A DNA stretch of 64,000 nucleotides from an uncultured Eggerthellaceae bacterium (GCA_903789415.1 CAIFEG010000008.1:1-64000), one strand, 5' to 3'; numbered from the stretch's first letter, positions 27,663 through 36,252 are shown. Translations and numbers: made by a program. Notes: generated from the letters alone by a model not told the origin.

Positions 27663-28118
27663 CTATTTTACGGAATTTACGTTACCGAGCGCCTTGCAGA
27701 TGGTATCCGCATAATCTTCGAACGCCTGAACGAGTGCATCTTGATCGCGTAGCGGAAGTGCTTGCGCAGCATACTCTTCGGCTTGAATCACGGGGTCAAT
27801 GCGCTCTTTTACGAGTTGCTTGCCTTTGTCAGTAAGAAAAACCAAGGTGGTACGACCAAACCCTGATTCTAAGCGCAGAATTCCATCTCGTTGAAGGCGG
27901 TGAATTGCTGAATTGATTGTTTGCTTACCGGTATAGCTTGCCTCTGAGAGGTCTTTTTGCGAGCAGCCTTCGCCGATTGAGCGAAGCGTATATAAGATAT
28001 CGAAGCTACTTGAAGAAAGTCCAACCCTCTTTGCGGCGAGGTCATATGCTTCATCGGTCCTGCGAATTGCCGTATTAATGCGCGATAGAAAATCACCATT
28101 TTGGGTTTTCTCGCTCAC
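27663..28118 (-). CDS. MarR-family transcriptional regulator
   Basis: A 151-aa winged-helix regulator. The DNA-binding core reads LYTLRSIGEGCSQKDLSEAS, then YTGKQTINSAIHRLQRDGILRL and a wing GFGRTTLVFLTDKGKQL, flanked by dimerisation helices, which is the MarR layout. The start is probably GTG at 28116-28118 with GAGGT 7 nt upstream; an ATG 27 nt further up has no ribosome-binding site. It is the promoter-proximal gene of the leftward cluster ending in the aldo/keto reductase and probably controls it. MarR proteins usually release DNA on binding phenolic or lactone-type ligands (family knowledge). Confidence 0.88.
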   Translation of the reverse strand: MSEKTQNGDFLSRINTAIRRTDEAYDLAAKRVGLSSSSFDILYTLRSIGEGCSQKDLSEASYTGKQTINSAIHRLQRDGILRLESGFGRTTLVFLTDKGKQLVKERIDPVIQAEEYAAQALPLRDQDALVQAFEDYADTICKALGNVNSVK

Positions 28119-28539
28119 TGTGCGTACCTCGATTCTGCAAAGCATAGAGCTCTACGTATTAACCGCATGCATGCACGTGTATATGCATGACGTATCGTTG
28201 AATTATTTGTCGCTGCAAAAAGAACCCGGCTTTCGGATTGCGGAGCGCCAGCAGCTATCTTGAATGCCTGCGTGCACTCCGGTACGGAAAACCGGGATGA
28301 CAAATGTCGTCGTTCGAGAGGGGAGGGAAACGAAGACGACCAACACCAAGTATGATATCAGACTTACCGGTGAATATGAAATCATACTCGCAATTTTTTT
28401 CAGAAATTTTCATACAGTAACGTTCCTGTTGATTTTCACGTGAATTTGATGTTGCGAATGAGTTAAATGAACACAGGTTGTGCCTGAAAAAATGCGTAGT
28501 TGTTACAATAGCGATGGAAATCAGCGAAAGGAAATATTC
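28119..28539. other. Intergenic region between marR and lysA
   Basis: This 421-bp gene-free stretch separates divergent genes. It contains the structured element at 28225-28340 listed separately. A TACAAT box at 28504-28509 could be the lysA -10 hexamer, but no well-spaced -35 was found. The lysine riboswitch core was looked for and not seen. Confidence 0.6.
28225..28340. repeat. Structured intergenic element: two strong adjacent hairpins
   Basis: Hairpin 1 (28225-28296) pairs CCCGG/CCGGG, TTTC/GAAA and GGAG/CTCC with small internal loops, and has an inner GCAG/CTGC helix. Hairpin 2 (28306-28340) pairs GTCGTC/GACGAC and TTCG/CGAA with one bulged G. The element is more G+C-rich than its AT-rich surroundings. 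It may be a small non-coding RNA, a REP- or MITE-like unit, or part of a leader. Confidence 0.5.
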
Positions 28540-29898
28540 ATGTCTATGCCAGCTCCAAATCATGATGTTGTAGCAGATAACCGCACAACGATGCAGCTTG
28601 GGCCCGTTTTACCGCTCACTGCGGAGGTTAAAGATCACCACCTGTTTATTGGTGGGGTGGATATGGTCAAGCTGGCCCGCGAAAAAGGTACGGCGATGTA
28701 TGTGTTCGACGAAGCGGATATTCGTCATCGCATGCGCGAGTATCACGACGGGTTTAAGAAAAACTATCCTGATGCCGAAGTATTGTATGCAAGCAAGGCA
28801 TTTTTAAATAAGGTCATCGTAAAGATCGCCAACGAAGAGAATATGAGTTTAGATGTTTCAGGCGGTGGTGAACTTGCGATTGCACGTGCGGCGGGGTTCC
28901 CAATGGAACGCGTGTATGTGCATGGCAACAACAAGACACCGGAAGAGCTAGAAGAGGCGATCAGCGCTGGTGCGGGCACAATCGTGCTTGACAGCCGCAT
29001 AGAACTTTCTCGTGTGGATGAAATTGCACGGAAACACGGCATCGTTCAGAACGTATTTATGCGCATCACCCCAGGTGTAGAGGCTGATACGCTTGATTAC
29101 ATCAAGACCGGTTGTGAAGACTCAAAGTTTGGTTTTAACCTGCGGGATGACTTTGCATTCAACTGTGTTGGCGATGTTTTGAAAGCTCAGAATGTTCGTC
29201 TTACCGGTTTCCATATGCATATTGGGTCAGAGATTTTCGATTTGCATAGCTATCAAGAAGCAGTGGGAGTCATGTGCAATTTTATGGCTCGCGTTCGTGA
29301 TAAGTATGGTTTTGAAACCAAGAACTTCGATGTTGGTGGCGGCGTGGGCATTGCATATCAGGCCGATGATAAACCCACGACAATCGAGCACTTCACCAAG
29401 GTCGTCGGCGATTCGATTCGTTCACAATGCAAAAAATACGGCATCCCTGAACCTCATGTACTTTGTGAGCCTGGTCGTTCTATTGTGGGACGAGCTGGGG
29501 TAACACTGTACACCGTGGGCATCTTAAAAACGCTGCCGGGCATTCGTAAATACGTCGCTATCGATGGTGGTATGTCCGACAACATTCGTACGGCTCTCTA
29601 TCATGCAGATTATGAAGCGACGATCGCCAATAAGGCCGATCAACCGCGCACCGAAATTGTCACCTTGTGTGGCAAGCATTGCGAGTCGGGCGATGCAGTC
29701 GTACTTGATGGAAGCCTGCAAAAGGCTGACCTGGGTGATATCGTGTGCGTCTTTGATACCGGTGCATATTGCTACACGATGTCCAGCAATTACAATGGCC
29801 AACCTCGACCCGCAATCTATTTTGTTTCAGACGGAAAAGCGCGTTTGGTCACGCGTCGCGAAACGTATGCTGACTTGATGTCTCGCGATGTAGATTAG
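28540..29898 (+). CDS. lysA: Diaminopimelate decarboxylase
   Basis: It catalyses the last step of lysine synthesis, meso-diaminopimelate to lysine, with PLP. It has an alanine-racemase-type barrel with Schiff-base Lys86 in YASKAF and the SGGGEL loop. The HMHIGSEIF motif, the GGGVGIAY phosphate loop and the active-site CESGD motif (Cys381) from the partner subunit follow. Length 452 aa is usual. The start at 28540 has GAAAGGA upstream; an in-frame ATG at 28480 lacks a site. It stands alone, followed by a 262-bp spacer and hom. Confidence 0.95.
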   Translation: MSMPAPNHDVVADNRTTMQLGPVLPLTAEVKDHHLFIGGVDMVKLAREKGTAMYVFDEADIRHRMREYHDGFKKNYPDAEVLYASKAFLNKVIVKIANEENMSLDVSGGGELAIARAAGFPMERVYVHGNNKTPEELEEAISAGAGTIVLDSRIELSRVDEIARKHGIVQNVFMRITPGVEADTLDYIKTGCEDSKFGFNLRDDFAFNCVGDVLKAQNVRLTGFHMHIGSEIFDLHSYQEAVGVMCNFMARVRDKYGFETKNFDVGGGVGIAYQADDKPTTIEHFTKVVGDSIRSQCKKYGIPEPHVLCEPGRSIVGRAGVTLYTVGILKTLPGIRKYVAIDGGMSDNIRTALYHADYEATIANKADQPRTEIVTLCGKHCESGDAVVLDGSLQKADLGDIVCVFDTGAYCYTMSSNYNGQPRPAIYFVSDGKARLVTRRETYADLMSRDVD

Positions 29899-30160
29899 CT
29901 GTGTGGCGCAGATTCGTTTTGTGGCGCTGGCGCCGGCAGCGATTGGGCGGTGACCGTGCTTGTCGCCGACAGTGATTATGCGGCAACAGTAATCACGCAG
30001 TGACAGTGAGCAGGTATTGACAGGGCATTCGCTTTCAGACAGATATCGAAATTTATTGCTACTTCGTATAAGCTAACAAGTATTGAAAAACTATAAAGCG
30101 CTTATAGCTTATGTAACGTGCGTTTTATTGGCATAAATCAAAAGAAGGGCGGCAGCTTCC

Positions 30161-31450
30161 GTGGCAATCAAAATAGGGCTCGTGGGAACCGGCACTGTTG
30201 GGTGCGGTTTCATCAATATTCTGCAGAAGCACCATGACGATTTTGTCCGTCATTATGGCCTCGATCTCGAGATTGTACGTGTGTGCTCGCATTCCGATAC
30301 TCGGGCGAAAGACTTGGGACTGGGCGACCGATTCACCCCTGACTTCCATGACATTATTAACGACCCTGAAATTGATATTGTTGTAGAACTTATTGGTGGC
30401 ACGACCGATGCACGTGACCTAATTGTCGGTGCGCTTTCAGCGGGAAAACATGTCGTTACTGCCAATAAGGCGCTCATGGCATCTGATGGCAAAGAAATCA
30501 TGGATTTGGCCGATCAGATGCATAGAAATATAGCATTTGAGGCAAGCGTGGGCGGGGGAATTCCCATTATCGAGCCAATGAAACACATGCTTATTTCAAA
30601 CGAAATTGAGCAGGTCAAAGGCATCGTAAATGGAACCACTAACTATATGCTTACGCGTATGGACCAAAATGACCTCACCTATGAGCAAGCGCTTCATGAA
30701 GCGCAAGATGAAGGGTTTGCCGAAGCTGATCCTACGGCCGATGTCGATGGTCTCGATGCGGCGGCAAAGATTGCCATTCTTTCTTCGATTGCCTTTAATT
30801 CACGTGTGACGATGGGGCAGGTTTATGCCGAGGGCATTCGCAGGATTTCTCCTATCGACCTAGCCACCGCTCGTGACATGGGGTATTGCGTGAAATTATT
30901 AGCGATCGGAAATCGCACCCCGAAGGGGATCGATGTTCGTGTTCATCCGACCATGCTTCCCCTTGAGCATCCTCTGGCAAGTGTCAATGGAGTAGATAAC
31001 GCTATCTATGTGGTAGGCGATTATGTGGGGCAGACCATGTTCTTCGGCGAAGGTGCAGGAAGTGGCCCGGCAGCAAGTTCGGTTATGGGCGATGTGATGG
31101 AAACCGCACGCCTGGTAAAAAATAATGTTCAACCTTTGGTGGGTTGTACGTGCACCGATAGCCTGCCGGTCGTTCCGATGGAAGACCTGCTCATGCGCTA
31201 CTACATTCGCTTTGTGGTCATGGATACCCCTGGCGTTTTGGCTGCTATGGCCGAAGTTTTTGCAAAACATAAGGTTTCTGTCCGTTCGGTTATCCAGCGT
31301 GGTCATGAGGCATCAGGCAGCGTCGATATGGTATATGTCACGCATACTGCGCGCGAAAAGGATGTGCGTGATGTCTTGACCGATATCCAAAACTTGGATG
31401 ATGTCCTTGCCCCGAAATGCCCGCCAACGGTCATTCGTGTTGATCAATAG
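30161..31450 (+). CDS. hom: Homoserine dehydrogenase
   Basis: It reduces aspartate semialdehyde to homoserine for Thr, Met and Ile synthesis. The N-terminal NAD(P) loop is GTGTVG (9-14). NKALMA and the catalytic region FEASVGGGIPII follow, then GIVNGTTNYML and EADPTADVDGLDAAAK, all family hallmarks. A C-terminal ACT domain (about 350-425) indicates feedback control by threonine, as in Gram-positive enzymes. Length is 429 aa. Translation starts at GTG (30161) after AAGAAGGG at a somewhat long distance. A TTGACA box lies at 30017-30022, but the matching -10 is poor. Confidence 0.95.
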   Translation: MAIKIGLVGTGTVGCGFINILQKHHDDFVRHYGLDLEIVRVCSHSDTRAKDLGLGDRFTPDFHDIINDPEIDIVVELIGGTTDARDLIVGALSAGKHVVTANKALMASDGKEIMDLADQMHRNIAFEASVGGGIPIIEPMKHMLISNEIEQVKGIVNGTTNYMLTRMDQNDLTYEQALHEAQDEGFAEADPTADVDGLDAAAKIAILSSIAFNSRVTMGQVYAEGIRRISPIDLATARDMGYCVKLLAIGNRTPKGIDVRVHPTMLPLEHPLASVNGVDNAIYVVGDYVGQTMFFGEGAGSGPAASSVMGDVMETARLVKNNVQPLVGCTCTDSLPVVPMEDLLMRYYIRFVVMDTPGVLAAMAEVFAKHKVSVRSVIQRGHEASGSVDMVYVTHTAREKDVRDVLTDIQNLDDVLAPKCPPTVIRVDQ

Positions 31451-31602
31451 CGCAAGCTGATCAATAGCGCAAGCTTCTTGTCGGGTTCGATTTTCTTCAG
31501 GTCTGGTTCTTTTCAAACTCGGGCACAAAAAGAGCGATCAGATTTATTCGGGGCGATCTAGACATCAGCACGCGGGGATTGACACATCAAAATCTAGACA
31601 TG

Positions 31603-31637
31603 AAAAACTGGCATCGAGATGTTCGGTGCCAGTTTTT
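31603..31637. terminator. Bidirectional terminator between hom and copA
   Basis: An 11-bp perfect stem AAAAACTGGCA / TGCCAGTTTTT with a 13-nt loop gives a T-run on both strands. It lies between the convergent hom (+) and copA (-) genes. Confidence 0.88.
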
Positions 31638-31734
31638 GTAGCAGGAGCGCTGAATCTTTATTTTTTAGCCGTGATTTTTAATCATCAGCGCTCGTATACG
31701 ATTCGCAAGACTTTTTATTAAGCTGTAGCAGAAG

Positions 31735-31944
31735 CTATGCTGCGACAGAAGCGTCGTAGCCAGCGTCCTTAACTGCCTGGATCAACTTGTCGTTGTCTAC
31801 ATCGTTGTCCATGTGAACAACTGCAGATTTCTCATCCAAGCTTACATCGGCCTTGGTCACGCCATCGACGCCCTCAAGCGCCTTCGTTACATGGTCGACG
31901 CAATGCTGGCACATCATACCTTCGACGTTCAGTTTCTTTTCCAT
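31735..31944 (-). CDS. Possible internally started CopZ-like copper chaperone within copA
   Basis: In frame with copA, ATG at 31942-31944 (and another at 31945-31947) is preceded by AGAGG at 5 nt (2 nt for the first). Starting there gives a 69-aa protein, MEKKLNVEGMMCQHC onward, with one complete HMA domain and the same length as stand-alone CopZ. A stretch rich in Glu/Asp/Lys separates it from the last membrane helix. It could be made both as a tail of CopA and as a free chaperone. This is an inference from the start-site sequence only. Confidence 0.4.
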   Translation of the reverse strand: MEKKLNVEGMMCQHCVDHVTKALEGVDGVTKADVSLDEKSAVVHMDNDVDNDKLIQAVKDAGYDASVAA

Positions 31945-34440
31945 CATGTCCTCTTTCTCTTCGTCGTTTGCTATATCTAATTCTAACGTAATATCATTTG
32001 TTGGATTCGCTGCTTCAAGCTGTGCTTCGGTAGGCTCTGGCGTGGTAAAAGGTGGTTTCCATGCGCGCAGTCTCAACGCGTTTGAAACAACGAACACACT
32101 TGAGAATCCCATGGCCGCCGCACCAATCATTGGATTGAGCGTAAGTCCGGCCCAGGCAAACGCACCTGCAGCAATAGGAATGCAGATGACGTTGTAGAAC
32201 AGCGCCCAGAACAGGTTCTCTTTGATGTTCTTCATCGTTGCACGCGAAAGCTGAATTGCTGTGGCAACATCCATTAAGTCGTTGCGCATTAGTACCGCGT
32301 CTGCGGAAGCGATTGCGACATCGGTGCCCGCACCAACTGCGATTCCTACATCGGCACGCGAAAGTGCAGGAGCATCATTGATGCCATCGCCAACCATTGC
32401 AACCGTGCCTTGCTTTTGCAGATCACGGACGTACGATTCTTTGTCCTGCGGCAGCACGTCAGATATAACCTGCTGAACGCCTACCTGTTTGCCGATTGCA
32501 TTCGCTGTTGCTTTGTTGTCTCCGGTGAGCATAACCGTATGAATACCCATCGCAGCAAGTTCTTTCATCGCGCGTGCGCTTGTTGGCTTTGCGACATCGG
32601 CAAGTGCGATCATGCCTAACACCTTGCCATTGTTCGCAAAGAACAGTGGGGTAGCGCCTTTTGACGCAGCTTCGTTTGCTGCCGCATCTACCGATGCGGT
32701 GTCGATGTGGTTCGCTTCCATCATGCGCGCATTTCCCGCGAAATACGTGGTTCCAGAGATGGTTGCTTGGATGCCTTGACCAGGCACTTGTTTGAAGTCG
32801 GTGGCTTCATGGGCTTTGGAAATTTTGTACGAATCGACAAAGTTTACAATTGCGCGCGCCAGGGGGTGCTCAGACTTCGACTCGATTGCACGGGCAACTT
32901 GTAGAAGATTGCGTGTACGTACGCCTTGCTCAGCAGGGTCGCCATCGGCAACTGCAACGGATACCACCTGTGGTTTTCCGCGGGTGATTGTTCCGGTTTT
33001 ATCGAAGGCAATGACCTTCGTGGTTCCCGCTTGTTCCAGCGTTTCTGCTGATTTAATCAGAATGCCGTGCGTTGCGCCGCGTCCTGTACCAACCATAACA
33101 GCGGTTGGGGTTGCGAGCCCGAGTGCGCAAGGGCAGCTGATGACTAAAACAGTGATTGCGTAATTCAGCGATGCTTCAAATCCGATGCCAATAATCATCC
33201 AGATGAAGAACACCGCGATGGCCACGGCGATAACGGCAGGTACAAACACACCTGCAATTTTGTCGGCAAGACGCTCAACAGGTGCTTTGCTGCTCGTAGC
33301 CTCATCAACAAGGTGAATGATCTGAGCTAATGCGGTGTCGTCTCCTACACGGGTGGCCTTCATCAAGAACCATCCGGTTTTATTCACCGTTGCACCGGTG
33401 ACTTCAGAACCGGCCTGCTTATCAACCGGAACACTCTCACCGGTAATCGCCGATTCATCGACCGATCCATTTCCTTCTACGACGACGCCATCGGTAGGGA
33501 TGGATGCACCTGCCTTTACGACCAGTTGATCGCCAAGCACAATTTGGGATGCGGGAATGGTTTGATCTTTTCCGTTGCGGCGAACGATTGCTGTCTTCGG
33601 CGCCAGGTTTACGAGCCCTTCAATTGCACTCGTGGTCTTGCCCTTGCTGCGGGCTTCGAAGTATTTCCCGAGTGTGATCAGGGTCAAGATCATGCCGGCA
33701 GAATCAAAATACATGTTGCGCGAGAACGCCTGTGCGCTTGCGACATCGCCGGCGCCAAGGGCAGCTCCCATGCGGAACATGTTATAGATGCCATAGACAA
33801 TCGATGCGGTAGCGCCGAGTGCGATCAGGGCATCCATGTTGGGGTTTAGGTGGAAAAGCGTGGAAAAGCCGCGCGTGAAATACGAATAGTTCGCGATTAC
33901 GATAGGCAGCAGAAGTAAGAATTCCACGAACGTTACCGCGAAAATTTGCGTGGGCACCATGTTGGAAAGCGGCTCAGGCCATCCAAACATTCCACCCATC
34001 GCCAGGTAAAACAGAGGAACGCAGAAAACAACGGATACAATCAGGCGTTTCTTCATTGCTGAAACTTGTTTTGCCTGCGTCTTGCTTGATGATTCGACAC
34101 CGGAAAATGTCTCGGACGTATTCTGAGCAGGACCTTGTGTGTGTGCGGTTTCACGTACCGAAGCACCATAGCCGGCTTTTTCGATTGCTGCGCAAATTTC
34201 TTTGTTTACGGCATCGCGATCTACGCCAGGGTCGTAGGCGACTTCCATGCTGTTTTTCAGCAGGTTAACGTCGGCTTCCTTAACGCCTTTGACGCCGTTT
34301 GCTGCCTTGCCGACATGTGACGAACATGCTGCACACGACATACCCGTGATATCAAATGTCAGTTTTGTATCCTCGGCATTTGAATTCTCCTCAGTCGTTT
34401 GTGCTGTCTGGGGATCTTTTTCTAATGTTGCAGTTGCCAT
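31735..34440 (-). CDS. copA: Copper-translocating P-type ATPase with terminal CopZ-like domain
   Basis: It exports Cu(I) from the cytoplasm. An N-terminal HMA domain has GMSCAAC (Cys36/Cys39). Then come about eight membrane helices, the CPC ion motif (436-438), phosphorylation motif DKTGT (Asp480), TGES, the SEHP motif and GDGINDAP. Unusually, a second HMA domain follows the last membrane helices, residues ~833-901, with GMMCQHC (Cys844/Cys847). That tail is 69 aa, the size of a free CopZ chaperone, and begins at a Met-Met pair preceded by AGAGG. At 901 aa the protein is long for the family. AAAGGAGG precedes the ATG at 34440. csoR is immediately upstream in the same operon. Confidence 0.95.
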   Translation of the reverse strand: MATATLEKDPQTAQTTEENSNAEDTKLTFDITGMSCAACSSHVGKAANGVKGVKEADVNLLKNSMEVAYDPGVDRDAVNKEICAAIEKAGYGASVRETAHTQGPAQNTSETFSGVESSSKTQAKQVSAMKKRLIVSVVFCVPLFYLAMGGMFGWPEPLSNMVPTQIFAVTFVEFLLLLPIVIANYSYFTRGFSTLFHLNPNMDALIALGATASIVYGIYNMFRMGAALGAGDVASAQAFSRNMYFDSAGMILTLITLGKYFEARSKGKTTSAIEGLVNLAPKTAIVRRNGKDQTIPASQIVLGDQLVVKAGASIPTDGVVVEGNGSVDESAITGESVPVDKQAGSEVTGATVNKTGWFLMKATRVGDDTALAQIIHLVDEATSSKAPVERLADKIAGVFVPAVIAVAIAVFFIWMIIGIGFEASLNYAITVLVISCPCALGLATPTAVMVGTGRGATHGILIKSAETLEQAGTTKVIAFDKTGTITRGKPQVVSVAVADGDPAEQGVRTRNLLQVARAIESKSEHPLARAIVNFVDSYKISKAHEATDFKQVPGQGIQATISGTTYFAGNARMMEANHIDTASVDAAANEAASKGATPLFFANNGKVLGMIALADVAKPTSARAMKELAAMGIHTVMLTGDNKATANAIGKQVGVQQVISDVLPQDKESYVRDLQKQGTVAMVGDGINDAPALSRADVGIAVGAGTDVAIASADAVLMRNDLMDVATAIQLSRATMKNIKENLFWALFYNVICIPIAAGAFAWAGLTLNPMIGAAAMGFSSVFVVSNALRLRAWKPPFTTPEPTEAQLEAANPTNDITLELDIANDEEKEDMMEKKLNVEGMMCQHCVDHVTKALEGVDGVTKADVSLDEKSAVVHMDNDVDNDKLIQAVKDAGYDASVAA

Positions 34441-34451
34441 GTTCGCCTCCT

Positions 34452-34856
34452 TTACGAGAACTTCTTGATAAGTTGTGTAAGTTCGTCGACGACTTCCAGA
34501 TCGCCGTTTTGGATTTTTTCAACCACACACGTGCGAACATGATTATCTAAAACCATGCTCGAAACGCTTTTCAGTGCACTTTGCGCGGCGCTCAGCTGAA
34601 CTAACACATCACCGCAATACCGGTTTGAGTCGATCATTGATTTGACGCCATTGAGCTGGCCAATGATGCGATTGAGCCTGCAGTCAATGTCTTTCTGCAT
34701 CTGATCGCTGCGTGGGGTGTGCTTATAACGTGGTTCGGAGCCTGCCTCGCCTTTATCTGTGTCTACCACAGTTGCAGAAGCAGTTTTATGAGCGCTGCCG
34801 CATCCGCATGACGAAGCGGGTGCGCTGCTCTTTTTCTCCTTAACTGTTTCAGGCAT
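34452..34856 (-). CDS. csoR: Copper-sensing repressor CsoR
   Basis: Members of this family (DUF156) repress copper export genes until Cu(I) binds. The ligand set is present: Cys81 (NRYC), His106 (DNH) and Cys110 (RTC), in the CsoR spacing. The helical core begins DCRLNRIIGQLNGVKSMID. The 134-aa protein has an extra N-terminal tail of ~45 residues with SSCGCGSAHK, which may bind metal as well. It is 11 nt upstream of copA. Two G/C-tract dyads in its promoter match known CsoR operator style, so the operon is probably autoregulated. Confidence 0.93.
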   Translation of the reverse strand: MPETVKEKKSSAPASSCGCGSAHKTASATVVDTDKGEAGSEPRYKHTPRSDQMQKDIDCRLNRIIGQLNGVKSMIDSNRYCGDVLVQLSAAQSALKSVSSMVLDNHVRTCVVEKIQNGDLEVVDELTQLIKKFS

Positions 34857-34872
34857 TTTGTTTCTCCTTACA

Positions 34873-34886
34873 TACCCCCATGGGGT
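34873..34886. promoter_or_regulatory. CsoR-type operator 2
   Basis: TACCCCCATGGGGT is a short dyad of C and G tracts typical of CsoR sites. It lies just downstream of the predicted -10 box, 17-30 bp before the csoR start. Confidence 0.6.
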
Positions 34887-34902
34887 TTATAGTTCACTGC
34901 TC

Positions 34903-34932
34903 ACTATACACCCCCCGGGGGTTTATGCAAGG
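34903..34932 (-). promoter_or_regulatory. csoR-copA promoter with embedded CsoR operator
   Basis: On the minus strand TTGCAT (34932-34927) and TATAGT (34908-34903) are 18 bp apart. The spacer is almost filled by a run of C followed by a run of G (34911-34923), the CsoR operator form. A repressor bound there would block the promoter directly. Confidence 0.7.
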
Positions 34933-35157
34933 GAATTTTCAGAACAATCAATTGAATCCAAAATGCGCTCATTCAGAAAACGCATAATAGAACTGACGAA
35001 CTATGAATAATTTTTAATGTATTAAAAGAAAATGAATTACCATCCACAATTTTTAATATATCGAAGATTTAGAGAACTTTTAAATGTCTTTAACTCAGCA
35101 TCCTTACACCTGAATTTTTGAAAACGTGAGATTTATTTCAAGCTTTATTTATTCGCA
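34933..35157. other. AT-rich spacer upstream of rplM
   Basis: About 225 bp between the csoR promoter and the rplM promoter. The stretch is AT-rich with several TTTTTAA-type runs. No gene, RNA or repeat was recognised. Confidence 0.5.
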
Positions 35158-35187
35158 TTGACTCAAGGGCCTCGTGCATTTTATACT
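35158..35187 (+). promoter_or_regulatory. Promoter of the rplM-rpsI operon
   Basis: TTGACT (35158-35163) and TATACT (35182-35187) are separated by 18 bp, a near-consensus housekeeping promoter. Transcription would start near 35194, giving a leader of about 165 nt before rplM. Confidence 0.7.
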
Positions 35188-35193
35188 TCAAAA

Positions 35194-35357
35194 GTTCGCT
35201 TTCAAAAGCCCCGTATAGCAGCGTTTAAACGGAACGGTTTGAAGGTTTGTCCAGAAGCTGGATACCGTGTCGAGGTAGGATCTTGGCGCCCGTGACAACT
35301 GCACTTTTGGAAAACGAAGCTTTCGCTGAAGCGGAAGCAATTATTGGAGGAAAAACA
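35194..35357 (+). promoter_or_regulatory. rplM 5' leader, possible L13-type autoregulatory leader
   Basis: The leader holds a local stem-loop GCTTTCGCT/AGCGGAAGC (about 35319-35337) shortly before the GGAGG ribosome-binding site. Other bacteria use an L13-binding leader in this position. I could not match a specific Rfam consensus by eye. Confidence 0.35.
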
Positions 35358-35792
35358 GTGAAGACGTATTACGCCAAGCCCAACGAAGTGAAGCGTGAGT
35401 GGGTCTTGATCGACGCAAAAGACCAGGTAGTTGGTCGTGTCGCAACCAAGGCTGCAATGATCCTTCGTGGCAAAAATAAGCCGCAGTATACTCCGCATGT
35501 TGATACCGGAGATTTTGTCATCATCATCAATGCTGACAAAGTCCGTTTCACTGGCACCAAAGCCGGTGAAAAGGAATACTTCCATTACACGGGATTCCCG
35601 GGCGGCCTGAAGAGCGAGTCGTTCAAAGAGGCTATGGTAAAGCATCCTGAGCGCGTGCTTGAGCATGCAATTAAGGGTATGTTGCCAAAGAATACCTTAG
35701 GTCGTCAGCAGCTCAAAAAGCTGAAGATCTATGCTGGCCCAGAACACCCGCATACCGCACAGAAACCTCGCGAGATTAAGATGGAGGATTAA
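35358..35792 (+). CDS. rplM: 50S ribosomal protein L13
   Basis: A 144-aa protein. Landmarks are [20 protein letters not shown] at the start, [17 protein letters not shown], the RNA-contacting segment [21 protein letters not shown] and the end [24 protein letters not shown]. The start is GTG at 35358, 7 nt after GGAGG; this gives the family length, while an upstream in-frame ATG at 35247 would add 37 unrelated residues. The stop is followed after 3 nt by rpsI, the universal L13-S9 pair. Confidence 0.97.
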   Translation: MKTYYAKPNEVKREWVLIDAKDQVVGRVATKAAMILRGKNKPQYTPHVDTGDFVIIINADKVRFTGTKAGEKEYFHYTGFPGGLKSESFKEAMVKHPERVLEHAIKGMLPKNTLGRQQLKKLKIYAGPEHPHTAQKPREIKMED

Positions 35793-35795
35793 CGT

Positions 35796-36188
35796 ATGGC
35801 AGGCGAAGCTATTTATACGGGCACCGGCCGCAGGAAGAATGCCACCGCACGTGTGCGTTTAGTTCCTGGTACTGGCAAAGTAACGGTGAATGGCCGTGAA
35901 GGTGCAGAATATTTTGGTCGTCAACAACTTCTTGACTATGCTTTAACTCCATTCAAGGTTACCGATACTGTTGCTCATTTTGACGTGGTTGCACGTTGCA
36001 ATGGTGGTGGCGTGAATGGTCAAGCAGGCGCTTTGCGTTTGGGCATTGCTCGTGCATTGCTTGATGCTGGCGAATATCGTGCTGAGCTCAAAAAGGCCGG
36101 ATATCTTACCCGCGATAGCCGTATGGTTGAGCGTAAGAAATATGGTCTGAAGAAAGCTCGTAAGCGTCCGCAGTTTAGCAAGCGTTAG
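35796..36188 (+). CDS. rpsI: 30S ribosomal protein S9
   Basis: This 130-aa protein shows [18 protein letters not shown] at the start, [31 protein letters not shown] and the C-terminal Lys/Arg tail [16 protein letters not shown] ending in FSKR, which reaches towards the P-site tRNA. GGAGG overlapping the end of rplM provides its ribosome-binding site. The operon ends with an intrinsic terminator. Confidence 0.98.
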   Translation: MAGEAIYTGTGRRKNATARVRLVPGTGKVTVNGREGAEYFGRQQLLDYALTPFKVTDTVAHFDVVARCNGGGVNGQAGALRLGIARALLDAGEYRAELKKAGYLTRDSRMVERKKYGLKKARKRPQFSKR

Positions 36189-36224
36189 AACAACGGCTTT
36201 CAGCATTTTCAAACAATATTGCAG

Positions 36225-36252
36225 AAAAGGAGTCTTTCGGGGCTCCTTTTTT
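36225..36252 (+). terminator. Terminator of the rplM-rpsI operon
   Basis: AAAAGGAG pairs with CTCCTTTT around a short loop and is followed by more T residues, 36 nt after the rpsI stop. Confidence 0.88.

Noticed and set aside
28115-28303. Small minus-strand ORFs in the marR-lysA spacer
   Set aside because: They run through the hairpin element, have no ribosome-binding sites and have atypical Arg/Cys/Ser-rich composition.
28119-28539. Lysine riboswitch upstream of lysA
   Set aside because: The conserved lysine-riboswitch core and five-helix junction sequences were not seen, and the strong hairpins do not match its layout.
35247-35357. Upstream ATG for rplM giving 181 aa
   Set aside because: The extra 37 residues do not resemble L13; GTG at 35358 with GGAGG gives the standard protein.
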